From the NCBI GenBank assembly GCA_002343455.1, contig DDSR01000151.1:1-8716 (forward strand): a stretch of 8,716 bases of DNA, given 5' to 3'. The notes below the pieces were generated by a model, which saw only the letters and a list, made by a program, of their open reading frames with translations, searched no databases and was not told the DNA's origin. The position numbers and the translations under genes are program-made. Origin of the DNA: Deltaproteobacteria bacterium UBA2385 (GTDB taxonomy: Bacteria; Myxococcota_A; UBA796; UBA2385). Of this stretch, positions 1-8,202 are shown piece after piece. Positions within the stretch are counted from its first letter, which is position 1. Each line of letters begins with the position of its first letter.

Positions 1-1200
<1,200 letters not shown>

Positions 1201-1213
1201 GGTGGAAGGGGTC

Positions 1214-2056
1214 TCAGGGTCGGGGGGGGCCCTTGGTCTCGTGGATGCGAGAGTCCATCACCCGACCGTGGCGGTCGTAAAGGGTCGCCCGGTCCCGTTG
1301 GTTGTTCCAGATCGGGTCCGGGCTGCCAAGGTAGATCTCGATCTGGGCGTCGGGGCTGGCCTGGTGCTCGCCCGTCCCGCTGATGATCTTCACCGTGTGG
1401 CCGGCGGGGACCAGGATCGAGGGCAGGGTGAAGGAGCGGCCGGAGAGGTTGGTGATCTTGTAGCCGGCGAGGTCGACGAGCTCGTTGCTGATGTTGCAGG
1501 CGCGAAGGTACTCGCCGTTGACGTTGGTGCGATCGTCCCCGGCGGCGTTGGCGTGGAAGCTGGTGAAGTGGAAGCTGCCCTGGTAGCTCTCGGTGGACCA
1601 GACGCCGCGCTTGGCGGTGCGGGCGCGGTCCTGGGCTTCTAGCAGCGTCTTGGGGTCACGCTCGTCGGGCGGGATCAGGAAGACGTGGCCCAGGCCCAGG
1701 TCGAGCAGGTGCACCGAGAGGTCCTGGCCCTGGCACTCCACCCCGGCCAGCAGGCGGCCGTAGCCGTCCCGCTTGGTCTCGCCGTAGATCAGGGTGGCCT
1801 CCTGGTTGAGGCAGAGGGCCTTGGTGGCTTCGCGCGCCTCGACCCCGTAGGCCTCGGCCGGGCGCAGCTCGGGGGTGTTGACCCAGCGCAGGCGGACCTT
1901 GTCGCCGGTGGAGAGCGTCAGGGTGTCGCCGTCGTAGACGCTGGCCACGGTCGCCTTTTCGGGAGCCGGCGCCGTCGTGAGGTCGGTCGTGGCGGCCGGT
2001 TCGTCGTCCTGGGCCCAGGCACCGAAGAAGAACGCCGTGAAGAGGAGAAGGCTCAT
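1214..2056 (-). CDS. Secreted staphylococcal-nuclease-like protein with lamin-tail domain
   Basis: A 280-residue protein. Residues 1-15 (MSLLLFTAFFFGAWA, likely cut after AWA) form a signal peptide, so it probably acts in the periplasm or outside the cell. The thermonuclease (SNase) domain spans about 34-153. VYDGDT (D42, D44), RLRWVNTPE (R55, E63) and DGYGR (R101) match the metal-binding and catalytic positions of S. aureus nuclease (D21, R35, E43, R87). The Ca2+ ligand D40 is replaced by N60, so metal use may differ. Residues about 161-272 look like a lamin-tail (LTD) beta-sandwich: GEYLRACNISNELVDLAGY, then NLSGRSFTLPS, a VPAGHTVKI strand and a final ATLYDRHGRVMDS. ATG 2056 is chosen because it directly precedes the signal peptide. 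In-frame GTG codons at 2062, 2065 and 2110 are possible, and no strong RBS decides between them. It lies 67 nt after the hydrolase gene and 13 nt before the riboswitch. Confidence 0.88.
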   Translation of the reverse strand: MSLLLFTAFFFGAWAQDDEPAATTDLTTAPAPEKATVASVYDGDTLTLSTGDKVRLRWVNTPELRPAEAYGVEAREATKALCLNQEATLIYGETKRDGYGRLLAGVECQGQDLSVHLLDLGLGHVFLIPPDERDPKTLLEAQDRARTAKRGVWSTESYQGSFHFTSFHANAAGDDRTNVNGEYLRACNISNELVDLAGYKITNLSGRSFTLPSILVPAGHTVKIISGTGEHQASPDAQIEIYLGSPDPIWNNQRDRATLYDRHGRVMDSRIHETKGPPRP

Positions 2057-2123
2057 GGTCACCACCCTTGGGGGCCCAGCTAGCCGGATGAGGGGGGATC
2101 GGCCAGCCACCGCATGGCGCCCA

Positions 2124-3206
2124 TCAAGGGACGGTCACGCTCCCATCGGCGAGGAGGTCGTCGTACCAGCCCTCGCCCGCGGTCCACCACTGCTGGCTCT
2201 CGTCGCTGCCGCTGGCCCAGAGCAGGGCAGCGGTGGCCAGCGCCCGGGCCGTCTCGCGGATCTCGGCGTCGCTGAGGGTGTCGTTGCTGCCGGTGCAGAA
2301 GGTCGTGCACTGCCAGTCGCTGGGGCCCTCGAAGTCGCAGTGGTCGGCGTCGGCGATGCGCAGCAAGCGAGCGGTGGGGGCGGCCTCGACCATCTCGACC
2401 CCGTTGGCGCTGGCGTTGCAGGCGCTGCTCTGCCCCATGACGCCGAAGGTCGGCGCGCCGACCGACCCGGCGGCGTCCAGGCCCACCCCCGCGGCGTCGA
2501 CCGGATCCAGGCCGACGACCCCGAGGGCCGTGCTGTCGCTCGCTGCCGCCACGATCGCCGACAGGCCGCCGGCCGAGTGGCCGATGTAGAGCGGGCTCGC
2601 CAGCCCTTCCTCTTGCGCGAAGCTGACCATGTCCAGCCCGTTCTGCTCGTGATCGGTGTCCCAGACGCTGGAGTGGCAGAGGTCGACCAGGTAGACGTCC
2701 AGGCCCCAGCTGGCGAGGTGCTCGGCGACGTCGATGTGGTTGGCGCTGGATCGCAGGAAGCCGTGGGCGTAGACGACCTTGGGCGCGTCGCTGGCGCTGG
2801 TCGGCTCCACCCGGGTCCACTCGATGGTGCAGGAGGACGACAGCCGGGTGCTCCCGCTGCTCTGGCTGGTGCGGAAGCTGCCCGTCTCGCGGTAGTCCGG
2901 GGCGACCACGGGAGCGCCCCCGTCGCCGGAGCCCCCGTCGCCTCCGCCGTCGCCGGAGCCCCCCCCGTCGCTCCCTCCGCCGTCGCCGTCGCCTCCGCCG
3001 TCGCCCGAGCCTCCCCCGTCGCTACCTCCGCCGTCGCCGGAGCCCCCGTCGCCGGAGCCCCCGTCGCCGGAGCCCCCGTCGCCGGTGCCGCCGTCCGAGC
3101 CTCCGCCGTCGCCGGAGCTCCCCCCATCGGGGGTCGTGCTTCCCGAGTCCAGCGGCTTCTCATCATCGGGGGTGCAGGCGAGCAGGGCGAGGAGGAGCGG
3201 GCGCAT
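2124..3206 (-). CDS. Lipoprotein alpha/beta hydrolase with Gly/Asp/Ser tether
   Basis: A 360-residue protein. MRPLLLALLAC has a lipobox (LLAC, lipidated Cys11). Residues about 27-97 are almost only Gly, Asp and Ser, a flexible acidic tether. From about 100 on it is an alpha/beta hydrolase: strand KVVYAHGF (143-150, oxyanion-hole type HG), LDVYLVDLCHSS (169-180), nucleophile elbow GHSAGG (209-214, Ser211), acid candidates D234/D237 in GLDPVD, and DADHCDF with His289. The order matches chlorophyllase- or cutinase-like and PET-hydrolase-like esterases, but the substrate cannot be named. Cysteines 126, 177, 263, 290, 300 and 304 could form disulfides, fitting an extracytoplasmic enzyme. ATG 3206 lies one base after the previous stop codon (TGA-A-ATG) without a clear Shine-Dalgarno sequence, so translation is probably coupled to the protease gene upstream. 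Confidence 0.87.
   Translation of the reverse strand: MRPLLLALLACTPDDEKPLDSGSTTPDGGSSGDGGGSDGGTGDGGSGDGGSGDGGSGDGGGSDGGGSGDGGGDGDGGGSDGGGSGDGGGDGGSGDGGAPVVAPDYRETGSFRTSQSSGSTRLSSSCTIEWTRVEPTSASDAPKVVYAHGFLRSSANHIDVAEHLASWGLDVYLVDLCHSSVWDTDHEQNGLDMVSFAQEEGLASPLYIGHSAGGLSAIVAAASDSTALGVVGLDPVDAAGVGLDAAGSVGAPTFGVMGQSSACNASANGVEMVEAAPTARLLRIADADHCDFEGPSDWQCTTFCTGSNDTLSDAEIRETARALATAALLWASGSDESQQWWTAGEGWYDDLLADGSVTVP
2912..3120. repeat. Low-complexity tandem repeat coding the Gly/Asp/Ser tether
   Basis: Imperfect repeats of 12 to 15 bases rich in CCGTCGCCGGAGCCC (plus-strand reading). Three perfect 15-base units stand in a row at 3031-3045, 3046-3060 and 3061-3075, and a degenerate fourth follows at 3076-3090. 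They encode SGDGG-type units in the hydrolase lipoprotein. Unit lengths are multiples of three, so gain or loss of copies keeps the frame and changes only tether length. Confidence 0.9.
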
Positions 3207-3207
3207 T

Positions 3208-5202
3208 TCAGGGGCTCGGGGGTGCTGGAGGAGGGTCGAAGCGGGAGGCCTGCCAGAGCAGGTAGACGTCGTCGGGCTCGAGCATGGCGGCTCGGCGCGC
3301 TGCGACGCGGGCCTCGTCTATCTGTCCTTTCGCTTCGAGCACGACGCCGAGCGTGTCCAGGTAGGCGGCGCGGTCGGGCTTGGCCGCCAGGGCCGATCGG
3401 GCCTGCGTCTCGGCGGTGTCCAGCTCGATGCCGACCACGCCGCGGTACCAGGCCTCGCAGTTGGCCTTGGCGTCGGCCTCTTCCTGGGCGCAGTCCCGGG
3501 CCAGGCCCTGCGCCGCGAGGCTCTGCCCCAGCTCGGTCTGTCCCAGGCGCACATAGGCGTGGGCGAGGAAGTCCAGCGCGCCTTGCCCGTCGTGCAGGCG
3601 GGCGCGCAGCCGGTCGAGGTCGACGATGGCCAGGGTCGCCTGGCCATGAGCGAGGGCGATGTCGGCGTAGAACCAGGGGGTCAGCAGCCCCGAGGGCTCC
3701 CGATCCAGCAGGCGGCGCAGGTAGGCGAGCGCGGCGTCCTGGTCTCCATCGTCCCGAGCGACCCAGGCCCGGCGGAGCAGCTGAGAGTCGGGATCTCCCA
3801 GCAGCTCGCCGGCTCGCGCCAGGGCAGCCCGCGCGCCGGAGGGGTCGCCGCTGAAGCGCCGCGCGTCGGAGAGGGCCACCCAGGCCGCGGGCTCCTGGGG
3901 CAGGTCCTCGGTCGCCTGCTGGGCGAGGCTGAGGCCGGCGCCAGGCTGACCGGCCAGCCAGAGGCTGTTGACCGTGGCGACGATCTCGCCTCCCTGGACC
4001 AGCTGGTTGGGGCTGAGGCGCTGCAGGCGCTGCAAGGCGTCCTCGACCGCGCCCCCGTTGCGCTCCAAGCGAGCAAGCAGGATGACGGCCTCGGCGTCCT
4101 GGGGGTTGCGTCGGCTGTGCCGCTCCAGCGCTCTTCGGGCCTCGTCGAGCTGCCCCATCCAGACCCGCATCTCGGCCTGCTCGATGGCGGCTTCGGGCGT
4201 CCGGTCATGGCGCAGGCTGCGCAGGCGCCAGTCGTGTACATCCAGCTCGTCGCGCTGGCGTCGGGGGGGGAGGATGGCGAAGCGCTGCGCGTCGTAGTCC
4301 AGCAGGACCCGGTTGCCGTCGAGCAGGGAGTGCCCCAGCAGGCCCGGGCTGGCCAGCGAGGGGGCGTCGGCCTCGGCGGAGGGCACGCTCCAGATCGCGT
4401 CGAGCTCGCGGTCGATGGTGGCCCCGCCCGCCCGCACCGAGACCAGGGGGATGCGCCGGGTCGACTTCAGCAGGGCGCTGGTGGGCTGGCCGCCGGGCGA
4501 GCTGACGCCGACCACCGGCTCCAGGCCGGCGCTGCCCAGCTGCTCCAGGCTCGTCGGCAGGTCCCCGAAGAGCCACAGCCCTCGGGCCCCGGTGTCGATG
4601 TCGACCAGCAGGTCCTCCTCGATGCGGCCCTGGGGGCCCTGGGCCACCAGGACCACCGCGGTCATGGCGTGCTGGCCGTCGAAGGTCATGGCGGCGGCGG
4701 AGACGGGGACCGGGCGGCTGTTGGGGCGCAGCAGCTCCAGGCGCTGGGCGGGGTAGTCGACCCAGAGCTGGAAGCGGGAGAGCACGTTGGCGCCCAGCAG
4801 GCCGGCGATCTCGACCCCGCCCGCCCGGTCGTGCACCGCTTGCAGGGGGACCGCGACGTGCACGTCGGGGACTCGATGTCGGCCGATCTTCAGCTCGGTG
4901 AGGACCGAGGAGCGGGCCTCGAGCAGGCCGCTGACCTGCACGTACTGGGAGACCTCCTCGGACAGGACCAGGCCCAGCTCGGCGGCGACCTGCGGGGTCA
5001 GCAGCGAGGTCCCCGCCCCGGAGTCGAGCAACATCAGCCGAGGCTTGCCGTCGCCGAGATCGACCTCGACGTAGAGCTTGTCGGCCCCGGGCCAGGGCTT
5101 GTAGAGGTCGAGCGCGCTGCGGCGTGGCCCGCGGATGTCCGTCCCCGTCGAGCGGTGGGCGCAGGCGAGCAGGGCGCCCAGGAGCAACAGGGGAGGGGTC
5201 AC
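3208..5202 (-). CDS. Lipoprotein with two retropepsin-like aspartic protease lobes and TPR-like repeats
   Basis: A 664-residue protein. The N-terminus MTPPLLLLGALLAC has a lipobox with Cys14. Lobe 1 (about 44-158) holds LDSGAGTSLL (Asp60) and, 74 residues later, GLLG (134-137) followed by LWVDYPAQRLEL. Lobe 2 (about 180-312) holds DIDTGARGLWL (Asp203) and GLLG (287-290) followed by VLLDYDAQRFAI. The D-[ST]-G plus G-L-L-G pairing is typical of clan AA aspartic peptidases, and two copies in one chain could supply both catalytic aspartates. From about 337 to 645 the chain is helical and repetitive, with TPR-like patterns such as GQLDEARRALERHSRRNPQD and GQIDEARVAARRAAMLEPDD, likely a protein-binding solenoid. 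The start is GTG 5202, overlapping the previous stop as GTGA. Extension upstream would overlap the propeller gene and lose the signal peptide. Protease activity is predicted, not shown. It could instead be a non-proteolytic binding protein. Confidence 0.85.
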   Translation of the reverse strand: MTPPLLLLGALLACAHRSTGTDIRGPRRSALDLYKPWPGADKLYVEVDLGDGKPRLMLLDSGAGTSLLTPQVAAELGLVLSEEVSQYVQVSGLLEARSSVLTELKIGRHRVPDVHVAVPLQAVHDRAGGVEIAGLLGANVLSRFQLWVDYPAQRLELLRPNSRPVPVSAAAMTFDGQHAMTAVVLVAQGPQGRIEEDLLVDIDTGARGLWLFGDLPTSLEQLGSAGLEPVVGVSSPGGQPTSALLKSTRRIPLVSVRAGGATIDRELDAIWSVPSAEADAPSLASPGLLGHSLLDGNRVLLDYDAQRFAILPPRRQRDELDVHDWRLRSLRHDRTPEAAIEQAEMRVWMGQLDEARRALERHSRRNPQDAEAVILLARLERNGGAVEDALQRLQRLSPNQLVQGGEIVATVNSLWLAGQPGAGLSLAQQATEDLPQEPAAWVALSDARRFSGDPSGARAALARAGELLGDPDSQLLRRAWVARDDGDQDAALAYLRRLLDREPSGLLTPWFYADIALAHGQATLAIVDLDRLRARLHDGQGALDFLAHAYVRLGQTELGQSLAAQGLARDCAQEEADAKANCEAWYRGVVGIELDTAETQARSALAAKPDRAAYLDTLGVVLEAKGQIDEARVAARRAAMLEPDDVYLLWQASRFDPPPAPPSP

Positions 5203-6245
5203 GGGCTCAATATAGCGGTCGATTGGGCGATGGGCACGCGACGCGCCTGGAGGCCGGACAGGATCACCGAGAGGGCCTGCCCCTCCCGGTGGAGCACGGC
5301 GTTGTCGGTCTCGCCCAGGCGTGCGAGCTCCAGGGGCGACCAGCCGAGGGCGTCGGGGACCAGCAGCCACAGCCCATGGGAGCCGGTGGCCAGGATGAGG
5401 GCCGGACCTCCAGCGGGGGGGTGGACCACCTCGAGCCGGTTGACGGTGTAGCTGCCGTCGAGCACGGCGATGACGCGGGGGGCCGAGCCATCTCCTGGGA
5501 ACAGGCGAACGCTGGCCAGGGCCTGCTGGCCGTAGGCGTGGTGCCAGCCATCGGCCACCAGCCAGTCCTGGCTGCCGTCGCCGTCCAGATCTCCGCTGGC
5601 CAGGGCGCGCACCCCGCGCAGGCTGGTCAGCGTCCGGGTAGAGGCCCCGTGCAGGCGCAGGTCGCCGTCGCTGCGCGGCTGGTCGCCGTAGAGGCGGCCG
5701 ACCAGGAGGCCGTCGCTGACCGGCATCATGCTGGTCGCCATCGACTGGCTGTGCTGGACGTCGAGCGCACCCTCCTCCAGCCAGCCGCCCTGGACCGTCT
5801 TGCCATCGACGAAGTGCACCAGGAAGATGCGGCTGCCGCTGCCCTCGGTCCGCGGCCGCAGGTGCAGCTCGGTCACCTGGTTGCGCGGCCCCTGGGCCTC
5901 CCACAGCAGCCGGGCCCCGTCCTCTTCGATCGCCCACAGGCGGGCCGGCGCCTCGGGGCTGGCCCTACCCATCCCGGTGGCGATCAGGGCCTCCTGCCGG
6001 CCGTCGCCGTCGAGGTCCGCGCGCGACACCACCTGGACGGTGCCGCCCAGGTCGGCCCGGCGGTCACGCCAGTGGGCGACGCCCTGCCGGACCCGGATGA
6101 TCTCGTCGCTGCCGTCGCCATCCAGATCGGCGGCGGCCACGGCGTCCGCCGGCTCGAGCGCGAGCGGCGCCCCCGCCACCCAGGGGGCGGGCGACGGAGG
6201 CGCGGGAGCCGGGCATGCCAGCAGGAGGAGGGAGAGCAGGGTCAT
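5199..6245 (-). CDS. FG-GAP/VCBS-type beta-propeller lipoprotein
   Basis: A 348-residue protein. MTLLSLLLLAC ends in a lipobox (LLAC, Cys11), followed by a Pro/Ala-rich stretch (12-21). Three clear calcium-binding FG-GAP-type motifs follow: DLDGDGSDE (40-48), DLDGDGRQE (77-85) and DLDGDGSQD (219-227), each preceded by a short strand and followed by a hydrophobic one, as in integrin-alpha/VCBS propeller blades. Other blades are more diverged, so the blade number is uncertain. Such domains usually bind proteins or glycans and need Ca2+. No enzymatic motif is seen. ATG 6245 lies 11 nt after the OmpA-family stop with a modest AGGCGGG just before it, and no other start codon is in frame nearby. 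Its stop overlaps the GTG start of the protease gene by four bases (GTGA), so the two are probably translated in a coupled way and may act together. Confidence 0.87.
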   Translation of the reverse strand: MTLLSLLLLACPAPAPPSPAPWVAGAPLALEPADAVAAADLDGDGSDEIIRVRQGVAHWRDRRADLGGTVQVVSRADLDGDGRQEALIATGMGRASPEAPARLWAIEEDGARLLWEAQGPRNQVTELHLRPRTEGSGSRIFLVHFVDGKTVQGGWLEEGALDVQHSQSMATSMMPVSDGLLVGRLYGDQPRSDGDLRLHGASTRTLTSLRGVRALASGDLDGDGSQDWLVADGWHHAYGQQALASVRLFPGDGSAPRVIAVLDGSYTVNRLEVVHPPAGGPALILATGSHGLWLLVPDALGWSPLELARLGETDNAVLHREGQALSVILSGLQARRVPIAQSTAILSP

Positions 6246-6256
6246 CCCGCCTGGCG

Positions 6257-8041
6257 CTACTTGCGCTCCTTGATGACGATGTCCACGCGGCGGTTCTTGG
6301 CCCAGGCCGCCTCGTTGTTGCCCTTGACCAGGGGCTTGGACTCGCCGAAGCCGACGCTGACGAGCCGGTTCGCCTCGACCCCCTTGTCAATCAGGTACTG
6401 GCGCACCGAGGCCGCCCGTGCGTCGGACAGCTTGAGGTTGGCCGCGTCCGAGCCGCGGGAGTCGGTGTGACCCTCGACGCTGAGCAGCGTGATGTCCGGG
6501 TTGTCCTTCAGGATGCCCGCAACTTCGTTCAACATGCCGAAGCTCTCGGACTTGATCGTGGCCTTGCCGGTGTCGAAGAAGACCTCCTCGCGGAGCTCGA
6601 TCTTCTCCTTGGTGACGACGATCTTGCTGGGGGTCATGGTGAGCTGGATCTCCTTGCGCTCACCCGGGGCCAGCTCGACCGCGACGCGCTCGATCTGGTA
6701 GTTCTCGGCCTGGACCCGCAGCATGTACTTGCCGGGCTTGACCTGGGTCTCGGACAGTCCGCGCGGCGAGTCGTTGAAGGGCCCGCCCAGGGTCCACTGG
6801 CTGGCGATGGCCTGGCCGGAGGGATCGTTGGTCTTGATCACCAGGACGCCCGGAACCGCCTTGAGGGTGACGACCACCTCGTGCGAGCTGGTCTCGGGCA
6901 CGCGCACCTCCATCGCCAGCTCGTCGTAGCCGTTGGCGGCGACGTTGAGCTGGTAGACGCCGGGGTGCAGCGCGGACTCGAAGGCGCCGTCCTTGGCGAA
7001 GGCCTCGATCCCGGGGCCAGCGACGGTGCTGGTCACACCCTCGACGGCGTAGCCATCGTCGTCGACGATGCGGAAGAGCACCTTGGTGGAGGGATCGGGG
7101 CACCCGTCCTCGTCCATCCAGGAGTCCATGTCCTCGGCATCGAAGGGGCAGCCGTCGAGGCGATCGACGATCCCGTCGACGTCGCTGTCCTTGTCGGCCG
7201 CCGGCTCGTACGCGAAGGACAGGATGCCGCGGAAGGTGGGGGAGCCGACGCCGGAGGTCAAGCCGGTGCCGACGCCCGTCCGCAGGACGACGTTCCCTAG
7301 CCGACCCCAGCCACCCAGCATGCCCTCGATCGGCGAGGCCGCCGGGTTGCTGAGGGGGGCGCTGTAGTTGGACTGGCCGGCCAGGTCGAGCGAGAGCCCG
7401 AAGTCATCGGTCACGGCGTACCCGGCGGCGGCCCGCCAGATGAACTGGTCGTTGAGGGTGACGTTCTCGAGCACGACCTCGGGGCCGAAGCGGGTGCCGA
7501 GGTTGGCCACCAGGAGCAGGTCGCCCAGCCGCTTGTCGGCCATCACCTGCAGCTCGCCGCCCAGGCCGTCGGCGCCCAGCGGGGCGTCCACGGTCGCCGT
7601 GGGCAGGTTCAGGCGTCCGCCCAGGGCGAGGCCGACCGGGTTGTCGTCGGTGTCCAGGATCGAGCCCTTCAGGTCGATGCCGAGGTCGCCCAGGCCGGTC
7701 CCGGTGTTGACCTGGCTGCCCGTCGCCGTCAGGTAGAGCGGCACGTCCAGGCCCAGCCGGATCCGGTAGAAGGAGATGCTGCCGATGGCGTTGACCTGGA
7801 GCAGGCTGCCGACCAGCACGTCGGGGTCGAGGGTCTCGTCTTCCCACTGGTAGACCAGGGGCCGGTTGACGTACTGTCCCCAGAGGCGCGCGCCAAAGTA
7901 CCCATCGGGCTTGGACGAGGCGTCGTTGGCCCACATCGTCATCTCCGAGTCGATCGGAGGCGTGTAGTTCTGGGCGTTCAGCTGAGGCTGGACGGGCGCG
8001 GTCTGTGCCAGAGCGGTCTGGGTCAGCAGGAAGATCAGCAT
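6257..8041 (-). CDS. OmpA-family outer-membrane protein with TSP3-like repeats
   Basis: A 594-residue protein. Residues 1-12 (MLIFLLTQTALA) form a very short signal peptide, probably cut before Q13. Residues about 45-280 have alternating beta-strand patterns with many Gly and aromatic residues, as expected for an outer-membrane barrel. Residues 283-316 are Asp-rich with cysteines (DKDSDVDGIVDRLDGCP, then DEDGCPDP), resembling thrombospondin type 3 calcium-binding repeats. Two beta-sandwich-like modules follow (about 320-395 and 397-470, PEGA or carboxypeptidase-regulatory type). The OmpA C-terminal domain spans about 485-592: VFFDTGKATI, EGHTDSRGSD and LSDARAASVRQYL. D527 and R542 have the 15-residue spacing of the diaminopimelate-binding pair, so it should anchor the outer membrane to peptidoglycan. 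The start is firm: GGAG lies six bases upstream and an in-frame TGA leaves no other start. It is probably the first gene of the operon. Confidence 0.92.
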   Translation of the reverse strand: MLIFLLTQTALAQTAPVQPQLNAQNYTPPIDSEMTMWANDASSKPDGYFGARLWGQYVNRPLVYQWEDETLDPDVLVGSLLQVNAIGSISFYRIRLGLDVPLYLTATGSQVNTGTGLGDLGIDLKGSILDTDDNPVGLALGGRLNLPTATVDAPLGADGLGGELQVMADKRLGDLLLVANLGTRFGPEVVLENVTLNDQFIWRAAAGYAVTDDFGLSLDLAGQSNYSAPLSNPAASPIEGMLGGWGRLGNVVLRTGVGTGLTSGVGSPTFRGILSFAYEPAADKDSDVDGIVDRLDGCPFDAEDMDSWMDEDGCPDPSTKVLFRIVDDDGYAVEGVTSTVAGPGIEAFAKDGAFESALHPGVYQLNVAANGYDELAMEVRVPETSSHEVVVTLKAVPGVLVIKTNDPSGQAIASQWTLGGPFNDSPRGLSETQVKPGKYMLRVQAENYQIERVAVELAPGERKEIQLTMTPSKIVVTKEKIELREEVFFDTGKATIKSESFGMLNEVAGILKDNPDITLLSVEGHTDSRGSDAANLKLSDARAASVRQYLIDKGVEANRLVSVGFGESKPLVKGNNEAAWAKNRRVDIVIKERK

Positions 8042-8073
8042 GGATGACTCCGGAGTGAGCGAGTAGGTGACGA

Positions 8074-8102
8074 ATGCTCTCTCTAAGTCAAGCCAGAGTC
8101 AA
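8074..8102 (-). promoter_or_regulatory. Possible promoter of the OmpA-led operon
   Basis: On the minus strand, TTGACT (8102-8097) is a good match to a sigma-70-type -35 box. Seventeen bases later GAGCAT (8079-8074) is only a poor -10 box. Transcription would start near 8067, about 26 bases before the ATG. A second TTGACT (8091-8086) repeats the same element 11 bases downstream. The match is weak and the organism's promoter consensus is unknown. Confidence 0.3.
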
Positions 8103-8150
8103 GAGCAATCGACGCTACTGTCCACAAGCAGGAGATCTCCGCGTCGGGTT

Positions 8151-8202
8151 GGGCCTCGCGAAGCCCCTGGCGGGGCGGGCCTCGCGAAGCCCCTGGCGGG
8201 GC
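8151..8202. repeat. Perfect 26-bp tandem duplication
   Basis: Two identical 26-base units (8151-8176 and 8177-8202) lie side by side, reading GGGCCTCGCGAAGCCCC followed by TGGCGGGGC. Each unit contains the palindrome TCGCGA and can fold in two alternative ways: GGGC with GCCC around TCGCGA, or GCCCC with GGGGC around TGGC. The compact, GC-rich, self-complementary form resembles bacterial REP-type intergenic elements. Only two copies are visible here. Confidence 0.9.

Noticed and set aside
2057..2110. GTG 2110 as start of the nuclease-LTD gene
   Set aside because: It would add 18 residues before an otherwise complete signal peptide and has no visible ribosome-binding site. It remains possible because the added residues include arginines.
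2057..2123. Terminator or new promoter between the hydrolase and nuclease genes
   Set aside because: I found no stable stem followed by a T-run and no convincing -35/-10 pair in these 67 bases.
2912..3120. Repeat array considered as a CRISPR
   Set aside because: Units of 12 to 15 bases follow each other without unique spacers and encode a Gly/Asp/Ser arm in frame with the hydrolase gene.
5203..5937. Upstream extension of the aspartic protease reading frame by 245 codons to 5937
   Set aside because: The extension overlaps the propeller lipoprotein gene, has low-complexity Arg/Pro/Ala sequence, and would bury the clear lipobox signal peptide that begins at GTG 5202.
1977..6470. Very long plus-strand reading frames (1977-3854, 3085-5451, 5124-6470), and similar ones at 45-932 and 6215-7300
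   Set aside because: They lie opposite well-supported minus-strand genes. Their translations are Ala/Gly/Arg/Val-rich without recognisable domains, as expected for antisense frames in GC-rich DNA.
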